Below, piece by piece: positions 8,825 through 21,243 of a stretch of 64,000 nt of DNA. The notes below the pieces were generated by a model. It had not been told where the DNA came from. It searched no databases and was given only the letters and a program-made list of their open reading frames with translations. Made by a program: the position numbers and the translations under genes. The stretch's first letter is position 1. Every line of letters begins with the position of its first letter. This DNA comes from Alcanivorax profundi (GTDB taxonomy: Bacteria > Pseudomonadota > Gammaproteobacteria > Pseudomonadales > Alcanivoracaceae). Location: the NCBI RefSeq assembly GCF_003597125.1, contig NZ_QYYA01000003.1, forward strand, positions 374,603 through 438,602. The letters are read 5' to 3'.

Positions 8825-10492
8825 TTATACCACTTCCAGCCCCAGCGAGCGCTGGCATACCCGTGCGGTACGGATGGTGTGCAGCTGCTTGGGCGACAGA
8901 TCATCTGGCAGTTCCACGGTGCTGTGGTCCTGGTGGATCTTGATCGGGCCGATCAAGCGGCTGGGTAGCTTGGCTTCGTTGGCGATGGCGCCCACGATGT
9001 TGCCCGGCTTCACACCGTGGTCGTGACCGACCTGAATGCGGTAACGACGCATGGGCTTGTCGTTGCGACGCTTGGCGCCACGAGGGCCACCGCGGTCATC
9101 ACGACCATTGGCGCGGCGTTCGCGACGCTCACGGGGTTCACGAGACTCGCGCGGTTCCTTCACGAACTTGGGTTCTTTCAGGATCAGCGGCTCGCGGTGG
9201 AACATGGCGGACGCCAGCGCCACAGCCATGTCTTCGCCGGCCAGGTCCATGCTGTCCATGAGCTGTTTCACCAGCGCACGGGTTTCGTCGATGTTGCCAT
9301 CCTGCAGACGGGTGGCCAGCTGCTCCTGGAAGCCCGCGATACGCTTGGCGTTCAGGTCATCCACGGACGGCAACGCCATTTTCTCGATGCGCTGACGGGT
9401 CACACGCTCGATCTGGCGCAGCACGTGCTGCTCACGGCGGCTCACGAACAGAATCGCATCGCCTTCACGGCCGGCACGACCGGTACGGCCGATACGGTGC
9501 ACGTAGGCTTCCGGGTCGCCGGGCATGTCGTAGTTGATCACGTGGGTGATGCGCGGCACGTCCAGACCCCGGGCGACCACATCGGTGGCGACCAGCAGAT
9601 CGAAACGCTTGTCTTTCAGACGCTGTACGGTTTTTTCACGCTGCTGTTGCTGCATGTCGCCATTCAGGGCGTCGGCGCGCAGGTTGCGACGGTTGAGCTG
9701 TTCTGCCAGCTCCAGGGTTGCCTGCTTGGTGCGCACGAATACGATCACGGCATCGTGGTCTTCCGCTTCCAGAATACGGCTTAGGGCGTCCAGCTTGTTG
9801 AGGCCGGCCACCGGCCAGAAACGCTGGCGAATGGTGGTAGAGGTGGTCGCGGAACCGCTGTCGATCTGTACTTTTTGCGGGTTTTTCAGGTGCTGGTCAG
9901 CAACCTTGCGAATCACCGGCGGCATGGTGGCGGAGAACAGGGCCAGCTGGCAGTCAGACGGAGTGCGCTCGAGTACCCACTTCACGTCATCAATAAAGCC
10001 CATGCGCAGCATTTCGTCGGCTTCATCCAGCACCAGGGCTTTCAGGTGGTCCAGTTTCAGGGAGCCGCGTTCCATGTGATCCATGACGCGGCCGGGGGTG
10101 CCGACAATCACCTGGGCGCCGCCACGCAAGCCTTTCAGCTGGGTGCGGTATTCACCGCCACCGTAAATGGGCAGCACCTGCAGGCCTTTGATATCGGCAG
10201 CAAATTCTTCACAGGCAGTGGCGACCTGGATAGCCAGTTCGCGGGTGGGAGCCAGGATCAGCATCTGCGGTTCACGCAGGTTAGCGTCCAGGCGGGCAAG
10301 CAGGGGCAGGGCGAAGGCAGCGGTTTTACCGGTACCTGTCTGGGCCTGACCCAGCAAATCGTGGCCATCGAGCAACAGCGGGATGGCTTGCGCCTGAATC
10401 GGCGACGGCTCTTCGAAGCCCTGACGGGCGATCGCAGAGAGCAATACCTCGGGTAGGCCAAGACTGGCGAACCCGGCACGGGAATCTGACAT
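8825..10492 (-). CDS. deaD: DEAD-box RNA helicase, DeaD/CsdA-like
   Basis: ATP-dependent RNA helicase acting in ribosome assembly and mRNA turnover, important in the cold in relatives. The helicase core has the Q motif near residue 32, Walker A AQTGTGKT (50-57), PTRELA, DEAD (156-159), SAT (187-189), and HRIGRTGR in the second RecA domain. An Arg/Glu-rich linker (about 440-480) leads to a DbpA-type RNA-binding domain (RRYRIQVGHDHGVKPGNIVGAIANE). At 555 residues it is shorter than E. coli DeaD (629), mainly in the C-terminal tail. It starts in a 170-base gap after the hybrid kinase gene; any cold-shock leader would lie there, but I could not identify one. Confidence 0.93.
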   Translation of the reverse strand: MSDSRAGFASLGLPEVLLSAIARQGFEEPSPIQAQAIPLLLDGHDLLGQAQTGTGKTAAFALPLLARLDANLREPQMLILAPTRELAIQVATACEEFAADIKGLQVLPIYGGGEYRTQLKGLRGGAQVIVGTPGRVMDHMERGSLKLDHLKALVLDEADEMLRMGFIDDVKWVLERTPSDCQLALFSATMPPVIRKVADQHLKNPQKVQIDSGSATTSTTIRQRFWPVAGLNKLDALSRILEAEDHDAVIVFVRTKQATLELAEQLNRRNLRADALNGDMQQQQREKTVQRLKDKRFDLLVATDVVARGLDVPRITHVINYDMPGDPEAYVHRIGRTGRAGREGDAILFVSRREQHVLRQIERVTRQRIEKMALPSVDDLNAKRIAGFQEQLATRLQDGNIDETRALVKQLMDSMDLAGEDMAVALASAMFHREPLILKEPKFVKEPRESREPRERRERRANGRDDRGGPRGAKRRNDKPMRRYRIQVGHDHGVKPGNIVGAIANEAKLPSRLIGPIKIHQDHSTVELPDDLSPKQLHTIRTARVCQRSLGLEVV

Positions 10493-10661
10493 GATTTACC
10501 TATGTATAGGAGGGATGGGCCGGGCACAGGCCGGCGAGGAGCGCGGATTGTACGCGCGTGGGGGTGAAATTGCACGATATTTCACCAGTTAAGCCCGTTG
10601 GCTTTGTCACCATGAGGGAGGGGATTGCCCCCAAGCCCTTGTCATCACTGGCCCCGGGCCG

Positions 10662-13364
10662 TCAGTCAGCCATTTCCGGGGACTGACAATAGTGCTCCAG
10701 TGCCACAATTTCGTCACACAAATCGGATACCAGGGTGCCGGTGTGCTCCCGGTCTGAGCCGGTTTTGAGCGCTTCCTCCAGGGCTTTCGCCGCCGCCTCC
10801 AGTCGTGGGGTGCCGCAGTATCGGGTGGCGCCGTGGAGTTTGTGGACTTTTTCCAGCAGGGCGTCGTCGTCTTCACTGTCGAAGGCAGCGGAAATGGCAG
10901 GCCTGTCGGTGTTCAGACTGGTGAGCAGCATTTCCAGCATTTCCCCTGCCAGCTCCTCACGGCCCCCTGCGCGGCGGTGGGCCAGCTGGGCATCGAACAC
11001 AGGCCTGTTTTCGTCAGGTGCAGCCTCTGCGGTGGGGGCCAGATCGTCGTGGGTGGTTTTCAGTACCCATTTTTCCAGAGTGTGCCGCAGCTGGTTTTCG
11101 CTGATGGGCTTGCTCAGGTAGTCGTCAAGCCCGCTGTCCAGCAGTTCACGTCGCTCGCTTTCCAGTGCATGGGCTGTCAGAGCGACGATGGGCGTGTGAC
11201 TCCCGGCAGTTTCCTGCTCGCGCAGTCGGGCGGTGGTGGTCTTGCCGTCCATGCCGGGCATCTGGATGTCCATGAACACCAGATCAAAAGATTCATCGCG
11301 GAACGCTTTCAGGGCGGCCTCACCACCGTCGCAGGCCGTCACCGTGGCGCCCAGTTCTTCCAGGAATACCTTCGCCAGTTTGAGATTGCCGGGATGGTCA
11401 TCCACCACCATGACATTGACCGGGTAATCCAGCGGCTCGCAATGCCGGTCGTCCAGCAGTATCTGGCCGGTGTTCTCTCCATGGATGGCTAACATGGCAT
11501 TCAGTAGCCGTTGTCGGGTGGCGGGTTTGCCCTGCACCTGACAATGGGGGTAGTCCTCCAGCCAACGGGAAACGGTTTCCGGGTTATTGCTCAGCGCCAA
11601 CATGGGTTGGCCAAGTGCGGCCAGGTTATCGACGATCTGGCGTAAATTGGGTTCGTTGGCCACGGCGGGCAGGCCGACCACCAAAAAGTCGCTGCGGGTC
11701 AGTTCACCGCGGTCCACGGCGTCCATCATTGCATTCAGGTCGTGGTATTCGCGGATCGACATCTGCCAATGACTGAGCATGTGGTAGAGCCCGAGCCGAC
11801 CGTATTCATCCGTTTCTACCAGGGTGACGGTGCGGCCTGTCAATTCCTGACTGAACAGGGCGGGACGTTGTTTAGGATCCCGCTCGGTGCGCAGCGTAAA
11901 CCAGAAGGTGGAGCCGCTGCCCGGGGTGCTTTCAATGCCGATTTCGCCACCCATGCCTTCTACCAGCCGCTTGCTGATAGCAAGCCCAAGGCCGGTGCCA
12001 CCTTCGTGGCGCTGGGCACTCTGATCTGCCTGGGTAAAGGCCTGGAACAGGCTTTTCTGGTCTTCCGGACTCAGGCCGTTGCCGGTATCGGTGACGGTGA
12101 GTTTGATTATGGCCTCGGCGCCGCGGTCTTCTTCGAGCATGGCGCGCACGACCACCGAGCCTTTTTCCGTGAACTTGATGGCGTTACTGACCAGGTTGGT
12201 CAGGACCTGGCGGATACGTTGGGCGTCTCCGAGCAGGTTCACTGGCACATCGGAATAAATGATCGCCGCCTGTTCCAGCCCCCGCTCCTGGGCCATGGGG
12301 GCCAGCATGGTTTGGACGTCTTCGATCAAGTCGTGCAGGTTGAGCGGGGTATGTTCCAGAGACAGTTTGCCGGCTTCGATTTTGGAGAAATCGAGAATGT
12401 CGTTAATGATCGCCAGCAGGGATTTGGCGCTTTTGTGAATGGTGTTGAGATAGTCCTGCTGGCGCGGGCTCATGCTGGATTTTTCCAGCAGCTTGGTGAA
12501 CCCGAGGATGCCATTGAGTGGGGTGCGGATTTCGTGGCTCATGTTCGCCAGGAATTCCGATTTGATCTGGCTGGCTTTCAGGGCTTCTTTGCGGGCCATA
12601 TCCAGTTCGATGTTCTGGATCTCGATGGTTTCCAGTGTTTCTCGAAGATCCTGGGTGGCCTGGTCAACGTTCTGTTGCAGTTCGGTCTGGGCATCGTCCA
12701 GGGCCAGTACCATCTGGCGCAGAGCGGTTTCCAGTTCGCCCAGTTCACCGGTGGCTCCGGTCTGAATGTGAGTGTCCAGATCGCCGTCGCGGATACGGCG
12801 CACTGCGGCACCCAGTTCGCCAAGGGGTTTGGTCAGCTGGCGGCTGAATCGCATTGCCGGGATCATGGCGAGCAGAATCACTGCGAGCATGATCAGAACC
12901 AGGGTGATCCCGCCTTCCAGAATTGCAATGTATTGACCGTCCCGGGAAAACTCTACCGTCAGGGTGGCGGCTACACCGGGCTGGATCTGACGACTGAGTT
13001 GCCAGCTGCTATCGGTGAGAGTGCGCAGCCCGGTAACCGTGGTTTGCTGTCGGGTGGCAGGGCGCAAGCGGGGGCCGGCATGAATGGGAGGCCGATCGTC
13101 AGCAAAGGTCAGCACGGCGGCGCGCACGTTTGGCTCTTCCAGGATACCGCGCAGCAGCCGTTCCTGACCGGCCCGATGGTTATCCGGCAGGCTTTCCAGA
13201 CGCGCCGCAAAACTGTCGGTAATCAGCTGCTGGCGCTGTGCATTGGTGTCACGCAGTTCCAGTACATGGTTTACCAGCGCATAGCCACCCACCACCAGGG
13301 CTGCCAGCAGGGAAGGCAGAATGGCCATGTACATCAAGCGTGAGCGCAGACTGGGTGTACTCAT
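10662..13364 (-). CDS. gacS: Hybrid sensor histidine kinase, GacS/BarA type
   Basis: Signals through a phosphorelay, in relatives to GacA/UvrY and the Csr/Rsm small-RNA system. Order: membrane segment (about 10-33), periplasmic region, second membrane segment (about 149-170), HAMP, coiled coil, HisKA with His277 in [11 protein letters not shown], ATPase domain ([17 protein letters not shown]), a degenerate receiver-like region, a receiver with Asp699 in [11 protein letters not shown], and an Hpt domain with His near 841 ([11 protein letters not shown]). 900 residues is normal for the family. No cognate regulator gene is adjacent, which is also usual for gacS. Confidence 0.9.
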   Translation of the reverse strand: MSTPSLRSRLMYMAILPSLLAALVVGGYALVNHVLELRDTNAQRQQLITDSFAARLESLPDNHRAGQERLLRGILEEPNVRAAVLTFADDRPPIHAGPRLRPATRQQTTVTGLRTLTDSSWQLSRQIQPGVAATLTVEFSRDGQYIAILEGGITLVLIMLAVILLAMIPAMRFSRQLTKPLGELGAAVRRIRDGDLDTHIQTGATGELGELETALRQMVLALDDAQTELQQNVDQATQDLRETLETIEIQNIELDMARKEALKASQIKSEFLANMSHEIRTPLNGILGFTKLLEKSSMSPRQQDYLNTIHKSAKSLLAIINDILDFSKIEAGKLSLEHTPLNLHDLIEDVQTMLAPMAQERGLEQAAIIYSDVPVNLLGDAQRIRQVLTNLVSNAIKFTEKGSVVVRAMLEEDRGAEAIIKLTVTDTGNGLSPEDQKSLFQAFTQADQSAQRHEGGTGLGLAISKRLVEGMGGEIGIESTPGSGSTFWFTLRTERDPKQRPALFSQELTGRTVTLVETDEYGRLGLYHMLSHWQMSIREYHDLNAMMDAVDRGELTRSDFLVVGLPAVANEPNLRQIVDNLAALGQPMLALSNNPETVSRWLEDYPHCQVQGKPATRQRLLNAMLAIHGENTGQILLDDRHCEPLDYPVNVMVVDDHPGNLKLAKVFLEELGATVTACDGGEAALKAFRDESFDLVFMDIQMPGMDGKTTTARLREQETAGSHTPIVALTAHALESERRELLDSGLDDYLSKPISENQLRHTLEKWVLKTTHDDLAPTAEAAPDENRPVFDAQLAHRRAGGREELAGEMLEMLLTSLNTDRPAISAAFDSEDDDALLEKVHKLHGATRYCGTPRLEAAAKALEEALKTGSDREHTGTLVSDLCDEIVALEHYCQSPEMAD

Positions 13365-13468
13365 GAATCCCCGGCATCCTTGTTTTTCTCCATTATGCCG
13401 AAGTTGCCGTTAACTGCCATGAATCCCGTCGCGTTGCCTGCGCCCGTGTTACCGCCTTTAACAGCCTG

Positions 13469-15586
13469 TTAGGGGCGGTCAGGGAGGCGGATGGACACCG
13501 GTACGCCACTCATAAAGGCCTGGTTGCTCAGCTTTTCGTAACTGCCCGGGCCGTTCGGCAGCAGCGCATTGATGTTCACGCCGGGGTAGCGGTTGGCCAC
13601 CCGTAGCCCTGGCGTTTTCTGGTTTCCCCAGCCATGGGTCATGGCCACGACCCCAGGGCGCAGGCTGTCGTCACTGCGTGCCAATGCGGTCACCTCGCCA
13701 TACTCATTGCTGACTTCCAGCGGGTCTCCGTCAGTGAGCCCCAAAGCTGCCATGTCCTGCGGATGCATGTGCAACGGGTTATGGTCGTGCTTGCCCCGTT
13801 TCAGTTTGGCCACGTTCTGGTACCAGCTGTTGTGCATGTAGTTGGTTCGCAAGTTGATCAGTCGGTAGTCCGGCGCCTGATCCTTGAGTGCCTGAAACTG
13901 TTCGCTGGCGAGGGCTATGGCGTCGGCAAACAAGGGGGGGCAACAATCCACCCGCTTGTCATCGGTCTGGACAAAATCCGTATAGAAACGACCAATGGAC
14001 TGGGTATCCAGCACCACGGTGCCGGAGGGAGCGGCTTTAAGGCTATCCACGGAAAGCTGGTGGCGCGCCATCATGTGTTCCAGTCGGCCAAAGGGGTTGG
14101 GCTGGTCCAGCAAGGGAGCGTTCATGCCCATGTGTTGCAACAGGCGAGACAGTATCCACCACTCTTCCTTGCGTTGTCCGGCGGCAGGAACCACCGCATC
14201 GGTGTATTGCACATGGGGCTGATACTGCATGCCCAGCCCGCAAATGTTCAGGTCCGGGCGCTCCAGCATGTCGGCGGCGGGCAGCAGGTAGTGCGCGTAT
14301 TCCCCGGTGGCATTGCGGAACAGGTCAATGACGATCAGCAGATCCAGTTTCTCCAGCGCGGCGCGCCAACGGGCTTCACCGCCGACGCTGAGCAGTGGGT
14401 TGCCGGCAATCACCACCAGTGCACGGACCGGGTTGTCATCATCGAGAATCATGTCCGGCAGCAGGTTGCCCGGCAGGGCGCCACGGATATGTCGCATCTC
14501 GCCGTAGCGGGTGGAGAAGAACAGCTTGTCCAGACGTGCCCGGCCGGCCTTGGCGGCCGGGTAAAACCCTTCGCTGTAAAAGTTGCCGGCAACCTTGTCC
14601 AGGTTGCCGGTGACAAAGCTGAGCATCTGTAACAGCCAGTAGCAGAGCGTGCCATGGCGTCCCATGTTGACGCCGGTAGACATGTGCACGGCGGCGCGTT
14701 CAGCGCCACTGAATTCCTCAGCCAATGATCGAATTTGCCCTGCATCGAGCCCGACCACTTCTGCCACCGCGTCGGCGGAGTAGGGCGCAATAAAGGCACG
14801 CAGTTCGGCCACATGATTGCCGTGCTGCGCCAGCACCGCTTCGTCGAAACGCCCCAGCGCATCGATTTCATGGAGCAGGGCCGCCATCAGATACAGGTCA
14901 GTGTCCGGCAAAATTTGCACCACCTCACCGGTTTTCGGGCTGGCGGATTCAATCTGGCGGGGGTTGATGTAATAGACGCTGGCACCACGCTGGCAGGCCG
15001 TGCGGATCTTGGCCATGGGGTCGGCGATGGAGATAAAACTCATGTGCGAGACTTTCGGGTTCTCGCCGAAAATCAGCAGGCAGTTGGTGTTCTCGATATC
15101 CGGCAGCGGGTGCAGGGTGCTGGTGCCAAACACGGCTTCACCGGCCGCAAACTTGTTCGAGCAATCCTGGGTGCCGGAGTTGAAAATGCGGCGGCTGCCA
15201 ATACCCATGAAAAAGTCGCCAATTCCCTGGCTGCCCAGTGCATTGAAGGCAGTGGGGTTGCCGATATAGCCGGCGATGGCATCCGGGCCGTACTGATCCC
15301 GAATGGCATTGAGTTTGCTGCCGACCGCCGCGAGGCTGGAGTCCCAGTCTTGCGATTGCCACTGGCCTTCGCCGGGCTGGCGGGAGCCCAGGCGTTGCAA
15401 TGGGGTGTCCAGTCGATCCGGGTCCTGGTGAATGGCCAGATAGTTCACCCCCTTGTGGCAGGCAAAGCCCTGGCTCACCGGGTGGGTCTTGTCCGGCTGC
15501 AGGCGCTGGATCGTATTATTGTCGACCTCGGCCAGCAGGCCACAGGACGGTTCGCAGACGCGGCAGAACGTAGATACAGTTTTCAT
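13469..15586 (-). CDS. Molybdopterin oxidoreductase (DMSO reductase family), orphan catalytic subunit
   Basis: Large-subunit-like protein of 705 residues with an N-terminal [4Fe-4S] motif Cys8-x2-Cys11-x3-Cys15-x27-Cys43, molybdopterin-binding regions, and a C-terminal molydopterin_dinucleotide domain (LINLRTNYMHNSWYQNVAKL). There is no Tat signal, so it is probably cytoplasmic, and no small electron-transfer subunit nearby. The substrate cannot be predicted. At the position that aligns by eye with the FdhF selenocysteine the sequence is QDCSNKFAAG, with Ala rather than Cys, Ser, Asp or Sec. The start MKTVSTFCRVC is chosen because an upstream Met adds 24 non-homologous residues. A second orphan homologue is at 44195. 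Confidence 0.85.
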   Translation of the reverse strand: MKTVSTFCRVCEPSCGLLAEVDNNTIQRLQPDKTHPVSQGFACHKGVNYLAIHQDPDRLDTPLQRLGSRQPGEGQWQSQDWDSSLAAVGSKLNAIRDQYGPDAIAGYIGNPTAFNALGSQGIGDFFMGIGSRRIFNSGTQDCSNKFAAGEAVFGTSTLHPLPDIENTNCLLIFGENPKVSHMSFISIADPMAKIRTACQRGASVYYINPRQIESASPKTGEVVQILPDTDLYLMAALLHEIDALGRFDEAVLAQHGNHVAELRAFIAPYSADAVAEVVGLDAGQIRSLAEEFSGAERAAVHMSTGVNMGRHGTLCYWLLQMLSFVTGNLDKVAGNFYSEGFYPAAKAGRARLDKLFFSTRYGEMRHIRGALPGNLLPDMILDDDNPVRALVVIAGNPLLSVGGEARWRAALEKLDLLIVIDLFRNATGEYAHYLLPAADMLERPDLNICGLGMQYQPHVQYTDAVVPAAGQRKEEWWILSRLLQHMGMNAPLLDQPNPFGRLEHMMARHQLSVDSLKAAPSGTVVLDTQSIGRFYTDFVQTDDKRVDCCPPLFADAIALASEQFQALKDQAPDYRLINLRTNYMHNSWYQNVAKLKRGKHDHNPLHMHPQDMAALGLTDGDPLEVSNEYGEVTALARSDDSLRPGVVAMTHGWGNQKTPGLRVANRYPGVNINALLPNGPGSYEKLSNQAFMSGVPVSIRLPDRP

Positions 15587-15715
15587 GGCTCTCGTCTTCT
15601 GTCTCTCCCTTTCCTTGAGGCTGCCCGAAGGGGCGCCTGAGGGACATGACCAGAGCACTCAAGCAGTCGTTAATGGCGGTGTATCTGTCGTGTTTGGCTG
15701 GCCCGGCAGTGGTGG

Positions 15716-16309
15716 CTACTTCAATGCGGCCATGATCAGGGCAACCGCCTGCTGGCTGACCGCTTGCATGTCCTTCCGGTCCACGTAGACGCCATCAATG
15801 ACCAGCCGGCACAAACCGTGAATGGTTGCCCAGCTGGCCTGGGCCACTCGTAACGGGTCAGTGGCAGCGGGCAGGCGACCTTGCACCAGGGCGCCGAGGC
15901 CTTCCGCGTAACGGCGAAAGCTGCGGTATGCCACCCGTTTGAGCTCATCGGTTGGGGTGCCGCTTTTCCAGATGGTACGGCCGAACATCAGTTCGTACTG
16001 TTCCGGGTTCTCGGTGGCGAATTCCAGATATTCGATCACGAAGTCCTGGATGTCGGGGTGGTCGCCTGCGCTTTCCAGTTGCCGTTCGATAATGCTGTCC
16101 AGTTCGGCGAAGGCCTGGGTGGCCAGAGCGCAGAGCAGGGCATTCTTGTCCCGGAAGTGGTGATAGGGAGCCGTTCGGGAGACCCCGGCACGCTCGGCCA
16201 GCTTGCGCAACGACAGACCCTCTACTCCTTGTTCATTGAGCAGGGCATTGGCTTCCTGAAGCAACGTATCGTGCAGGTCTCCGTGATGGTAGCGCTCGGC
16301 TTTCGGCAT
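15716..16309 (-). CDS. TetR-family transcriptional regulator
   Basis: 197 residues. The N-terminal helix-turn-helix (LSLRKLAERAGVSRTAPYHHFRDKNALLCAL, about 33-65) is classic TetR. The C-terminal half resembles the WHG-type ligand domain (VAYRSFRRYAEGLGALVQGRLP). It diverges from fadH with a 141-base gap carrying two copies of a TTGAC-N3-GTCAA-like palindrome, so it most likely represses fadH and perhaps itself, with an acyl-CoA or related ligand. The ligand is inference. Confidence 0.9.
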   Translation of the reverse strand: MPKAERYHHGDLHDTLLQEANALLNEQGVEGLSLRKLAERAGVSRTAPYHHFRDKNALLCALATQAFAELDSIIERQLESAGDHPDIQDFVIEYLEFATENPEQYELMFGRTIWKSGTPTDELKRVAYRSFRRYAEGLGALVQGRLPAATDPLRVAQASWATIHGLCRLVIDGVYVDRKDMQAVSQQAVALIMAALK

Positions 16310-16369
16310 GGCGGTTTCCGGGTTGGCCGCAGGGCCATCGCGATTGGCCAGCGGGGAATCCTTGTTATC

Positions 16370-18469
<2,100 letters not shown>

Positions 18470-18495
18470 TTTGCTACACGCGTCCCGCCGAATAC

Positions 18496-18524
18496 CACGA
18501 AGCCCCGCATTGCGGGGCTTCGTG
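18496..18524. terminator. Hairpin terminator between fadH and fxsA
   Basis: Perfect 14-bp stem CACGAAGCCCCGCA / TGCGGGGCTTCGTG around one base, between convergent genes. The T-run is short (TTT on the plus strand), but the stem is very stable. Confidence 0.65.
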
Positions 18525-18566
18525 TTTGGGGGAACCGCGAAATTTCGTGAAGAACCGGGCGGCCAT

Positions 18567-19061
18567 CTAGTCAGTACGCTGCGATTCCCCATCGATGATG
18601 ACGTGGCTGTCGTTTGCTCCCGGGGTAGGCTGAAACGGTTGCTGCGTCTGGCGCGTATAGGTGGCGTAGGTAAAGCCTGCCTGACCCCGGGCAGTGAATC
18701 CCTGAAGGGTTCCTTTCGCCAGAATTCGGCGGGCCATGATGCCCCGTGAGGCGGGCAGCAAAAGGGCAAAACCAACCGCGTCGGTGATGAATCCGGGAGT
18801 AATGAGCAACGCACCGCCGAGCAACAACATGATGCCTTCGACCATTTCCTGGCCGGGCATTTCGCCTTGCTGCATCTTCTGGTTCAGCCGAACCCAGGTC
18901 TCCAGTCCCTGGCGGCGAAACAGATAGCTACCCAGCAGGGCGGTGACCACCGTGGCCACAATGGTCACTGGCCAGCCTATCAGGCCGGCGACCTGGGCCA
19001 GCACCACCACTTCCAGAAGGGCAAAACCAAAGATAAAGAAAAAAAGTCGACCAAAGCTCAT
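18567..19061 (-). CDS. fxsA: FxsA family membrane protein
   Basis: 164 residues with the FxsA pattern: an N-terminal pair of membrane helices (LFFFIFGFALLEVVVLAQVAGLIG, VTIVATVVTALLGSYLFRRQG), then QGEMPGQEMVEGIMLLLGGALLITPGFITDAVGFALLLP and a polar tail. In E. coli FxsA overproduction relieves exclusion of phage T7 by the F plasmid; the normal role is unknown. It stands alone between convergent fadH and the lysR gene. Confidence 0.85.
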   Translation of the reverse strand: MSFGRLFFFIFGFALLEVVVLAQVAGLIGWPVTIVATVVTALLGSYLFRRQGLETWVRLNQKMQQGEMPGQEMVEGIMLLLGGALLITPGFITDAVGFALLLPASRGIMARRILAKGTLQGFTARGQAGFTYATYTRQTQQPFQPTPGANDSHVIIDGESQRTD

Positions 19062-19128
19062 GGGCTTTCCTGTCCAGTGTCAGTATTCAAAAGATGGTGA
19101 TGGTAAGACCCGGATTCAAGCCAGGGGT

Positions 19129-20034
19129 TCACAGCACGGCGGCAGTGGAGACTAGCTGTTCCCGTAACCAGCGGTGCGCGGGGTCTTTATCCAGGGCGGG
19201 TGACCAGAGCAGGTAGATTGGGACGGGGGGCAGCGGGACCGGGAAAGCCAGCACCTGCAGTTGCATGGCGTGGGCATAATGCAGTGCCAGTCGCCGGGGC
19301 ACGGTGGCGATCATATCGGTGCCAGCAACGGTGGCAAGCATGCCGGCAAATTGGGTTACTCTGGCTCCGGTGCGGCGTTGCCACCCGGGGGTGTCCAGAA
19401 TCTGGTCCAGAGGCAGTCGGCGGTTGCGATCCGGTAGCACGACATGCTCTTCGCTGAGGAACTGCTCTTTGCTGCAATGCCCCCGCAGGCAGGGGTGCCC
19501 GGCCCGCGCGACCACGACCAGTTCTTCCTCCAGCAACACCATCCTGTTCAGGCGGGGGTCTTCCGGAATAAAGGCATCGATGGCCAGATCCGAGCGGACC
19601 TTTTGGAGATCCTCAGACATCGCATCGGTGGCGGTTATCACCTCGACGACGACCCCCGGAGCCTGCTTGCGTACCTGTGCCAGTAATGGCGGCAGCATGA
19701 CCATTTCGAAATAGTCCACGCTAACCAGCCGGAAATGCCGATCGCTGCTGGCGGGGTCGAACCGGTTTCCCGGATCCAGCGTGTCGCGCAGGGCGGCAAG
19801 CTGTGGCGCCAGTTGTTCATGCAATTCGCGTGCGCGTGGGGTGGGCTCCATTCCTTGACGGGTTCGCACAAAAAGTTCGTCCGCCAGGCAGTGGCGTAGC
19901 CGCTGCAGGGCCGCACTGATGGCTGGCTGGCTCATGCCAAGGGCATCTGCGGCCCGCGATAGCTGGCCAGCTTCCATGATGGCATCGAAGACCGGCAGCA
20001 GATTAAGGTCGATTCCGCGTAAATTCAGCTTCAT
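19129..20034 (-). CDS. LysR-family transcriptional regulator
   Basis: 301 residues. The N-terminal winged helix-turn-helix (LNLLPVFDAIMEAGQLSRAADALGMSQPAISAALQRLR) is typical, and the rest is a periplasmic-binding-protein-like effector domain. LNLLPVF at the start is shared with the NodD/SyrM/LeuO branch. It diverges from a fatty acid hydroxylase gene and probably controls it. An AT-rich dyad abuts its own start codon. The effector is unknown. Confidence 0.92.
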   Translation of the reverse strand: MKLNLRGIDLNLLPVFDAIMEAGQLSRAADALGMSQPAISAALQRLRHCLADELFVRTRQGMEPTPRARELHEQLAPQLAALRDTLDPGNRFDPASSDRHFRLVSVDYFEMVMLPPLLAQVRKQAPGVVVEVITATDAMSEDLQKVRSDLAIDAFIPEDPRLNRMVLLEEELVVVARAGHPCLRGHCSKEQFLSEEHVVLPDRNRRLPLDQILDTPGWQRRTGARVTQFAGMLATVAGTDMIATVPRRLALHYAHAMQLQVLAFPVPLPPVPIYLLWSPALDKDPAHRWLREQLVSTAAVL

Positions 20035-20035
20035 G

Positions 20036-20057
20036 GATATTATTTATATCAAATATC
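20036..20057. promoter_or_regulatory. AT-rich dyad at the lysR/hydroxylase divide
   Basis: GATAT-TATTT-ATATC (20036-20050) is a perfect 15-bp inverted repeat. Overlapping it, GATATT and AATATC (20052-20057) form a longer dyad. LysR-type recognition sites are AT-rich interrupted dyads of this size (T-N11-A core). It sits one base from the lysR start codon and 67-88 bases before the hydroxylase start. Confidence 0.4.
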
Positions 20058-20123
20058 GATTAGGAAAATAAATACACCTTGTCTAGGTTTGGTGTGGCGC
20101 ACAACCCACACTGGAGAATAACA

Positions 20124-21044
20124 ATGGACCAGATACTGACCTTGTCGGTCACCACTTTCATTATCCTCACTGCAATTTGGGAAGTTTTTGCCGGCCGTAC
20201 CCGCGATGGGCGTAAAACCCGCCAGGACTGGAAAGTGGCGTTTCTTGCCACCTTCATGATGGTCGCAATTCAGCGCCCGTTGGTGCTGTTGCTTATTACC
20301 CTCGGGCTGACCCGCCTGTTTCCGGGCAGTGCCGGTTCTCTGGCCTGGCTGGAGGCCGACTATTTCGTGCCGACGTTGATCGCCTTTTTTTGTATTGAGG
20401 AGTTTCTGCACGGCTCATTTCACCTGTTTGCCCACAGCCGCCGCCCAAAGAACAGGGTGCTGCAGTGGGTCCAGGCGTTCTACAAGATGAGCCATCGCCC
20501 GCACCATCTGGCCGGTGGCCAGGATAACAAGGGGCAGTTGTCCGTTACCCAGACGTTTGTGAATGGCTGGGCCTGGTGGTTCATCATGCCCAACTACACT
20601 TTTCAGCTGGTGTGCCTGTATCTGGGCCTGGTGGAAGTCTTTCTGGTGGCGACCGCCTTCAAGGGGCTGTGGGCAGCCCAGACGCACGTGAACTGGAACT
20701 GGGATTTGTACTTTCACAATCACAAGTGGGCCTGGGTGCGTAAGACCATGTGGGCGTTGGCGCATGTGATTACCTTCCCGACCCAGCATCACCATCATCA
20801 TGCACGTGGACCGAACTCCGCCAAGAATGTCACAGCCACCCTGGCGATTTACGACTGGTTGATTTTTGGCACGCTGGCTATTGAGAAGGAAAAACCGAAG
20901 ATGTACGGCTGGCGCCAGAATGATGAAGAAGCCAATAGTGTGCTCAAGCGCTATTTCTTCTGGGATGTGCGTGAGCATATGCCGGGTGGAGCGGCCAGGG
21001 CGAAGGCGAAGAAAGCCGCAAAAAGAGTCGCTGAGGCAGCCTGA
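20124..21044 (+). CDS. Fatty acid hydroxylase / sterol desaturase superfamily membrane protein
   Basis: Integral-membrane di-iron enzyme family that hydroxylates or desaturates lipids with O2. 306 residues with several hydrophobic segments and the histidine clusters expected for metal binding: His96, His100 and His104 (HGSFHLFAH), His124/127/128 (HRPHH), and a run of five His after QH near 226. The C-terminus is Lys/Ala-rich. ATG 20124 has GGAGA upstream. The substrate is unknown; a lipid is likely given the neighbours. Divergent from the LysR gene and convergent with the FabG4-type gene. Confidence 0.85.
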   Translation: MDQILTLSVTTFIILTAIWEVFAGRTRDGRKTRQDWKVAFLATFMMVAIQRPLVLLLITLGLTRLFPGSAGSLAWLEADYFVPTLIAFFCIEEFLHGSFHLFAHSRRPKNRVLQWVQAFYKMSHRPHHLAGGQDNKGQLSVTQTFVNGWAWWFIMPNYTFQLVCLYLGLVEVFLVATAFKGLWAAQTHVNWNWDLYFHNHKWAWVRKTMWALAHVITFPTQHHHHHARGPNSAKNVTATLAIYDWLIFGTLAIEKEKPKMYGWRQNDEEANSVLKRYFFWDVREHMPGGAARAKAKKAAKRVAEAA

Positions 21045-21152
21045 TATTCCCCGCTCGGGAAGTCTAAACGAACAGCTTGCGAGCTTGCCTGCCGCCCGGG
21101 AGCCTGCAGGGCGGCATAATCACTTGCAGGCAAGTGTGGCTCAGCCCCACAA

Positions 21153-21180
21153 AAAAGCCGCACCTTGCGGCGCGGCTTTT
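21153..21180 (+). terminator. Terminator after fatty acid hydroxylase
   Basis: AAAAGCCGC (21153-21161) pairs with GCGGCTTTT (21172-21180). It lies between two convergent genes and can serve both. A separate perfect hairpin CACTTGC-AG-GCAAGTG lies just before it at 21121-21136. Confidence 0.75.
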
Positions 21181-21243
21181 CTGTCGATCGAGTAGCAAAG
21201 GCTTCAAACCGCGCTGCGGTCTGAAGCCTGCCGTGAGAGGCGG

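Noticed and set aside
11570-11582. Palindrome GGAAACGGTTTCC resembling a PsrA site
   Set aside because: It lies inside the gacS coding sequence and has only a 1-base spacer, outside the PsrA N2-4 rule.
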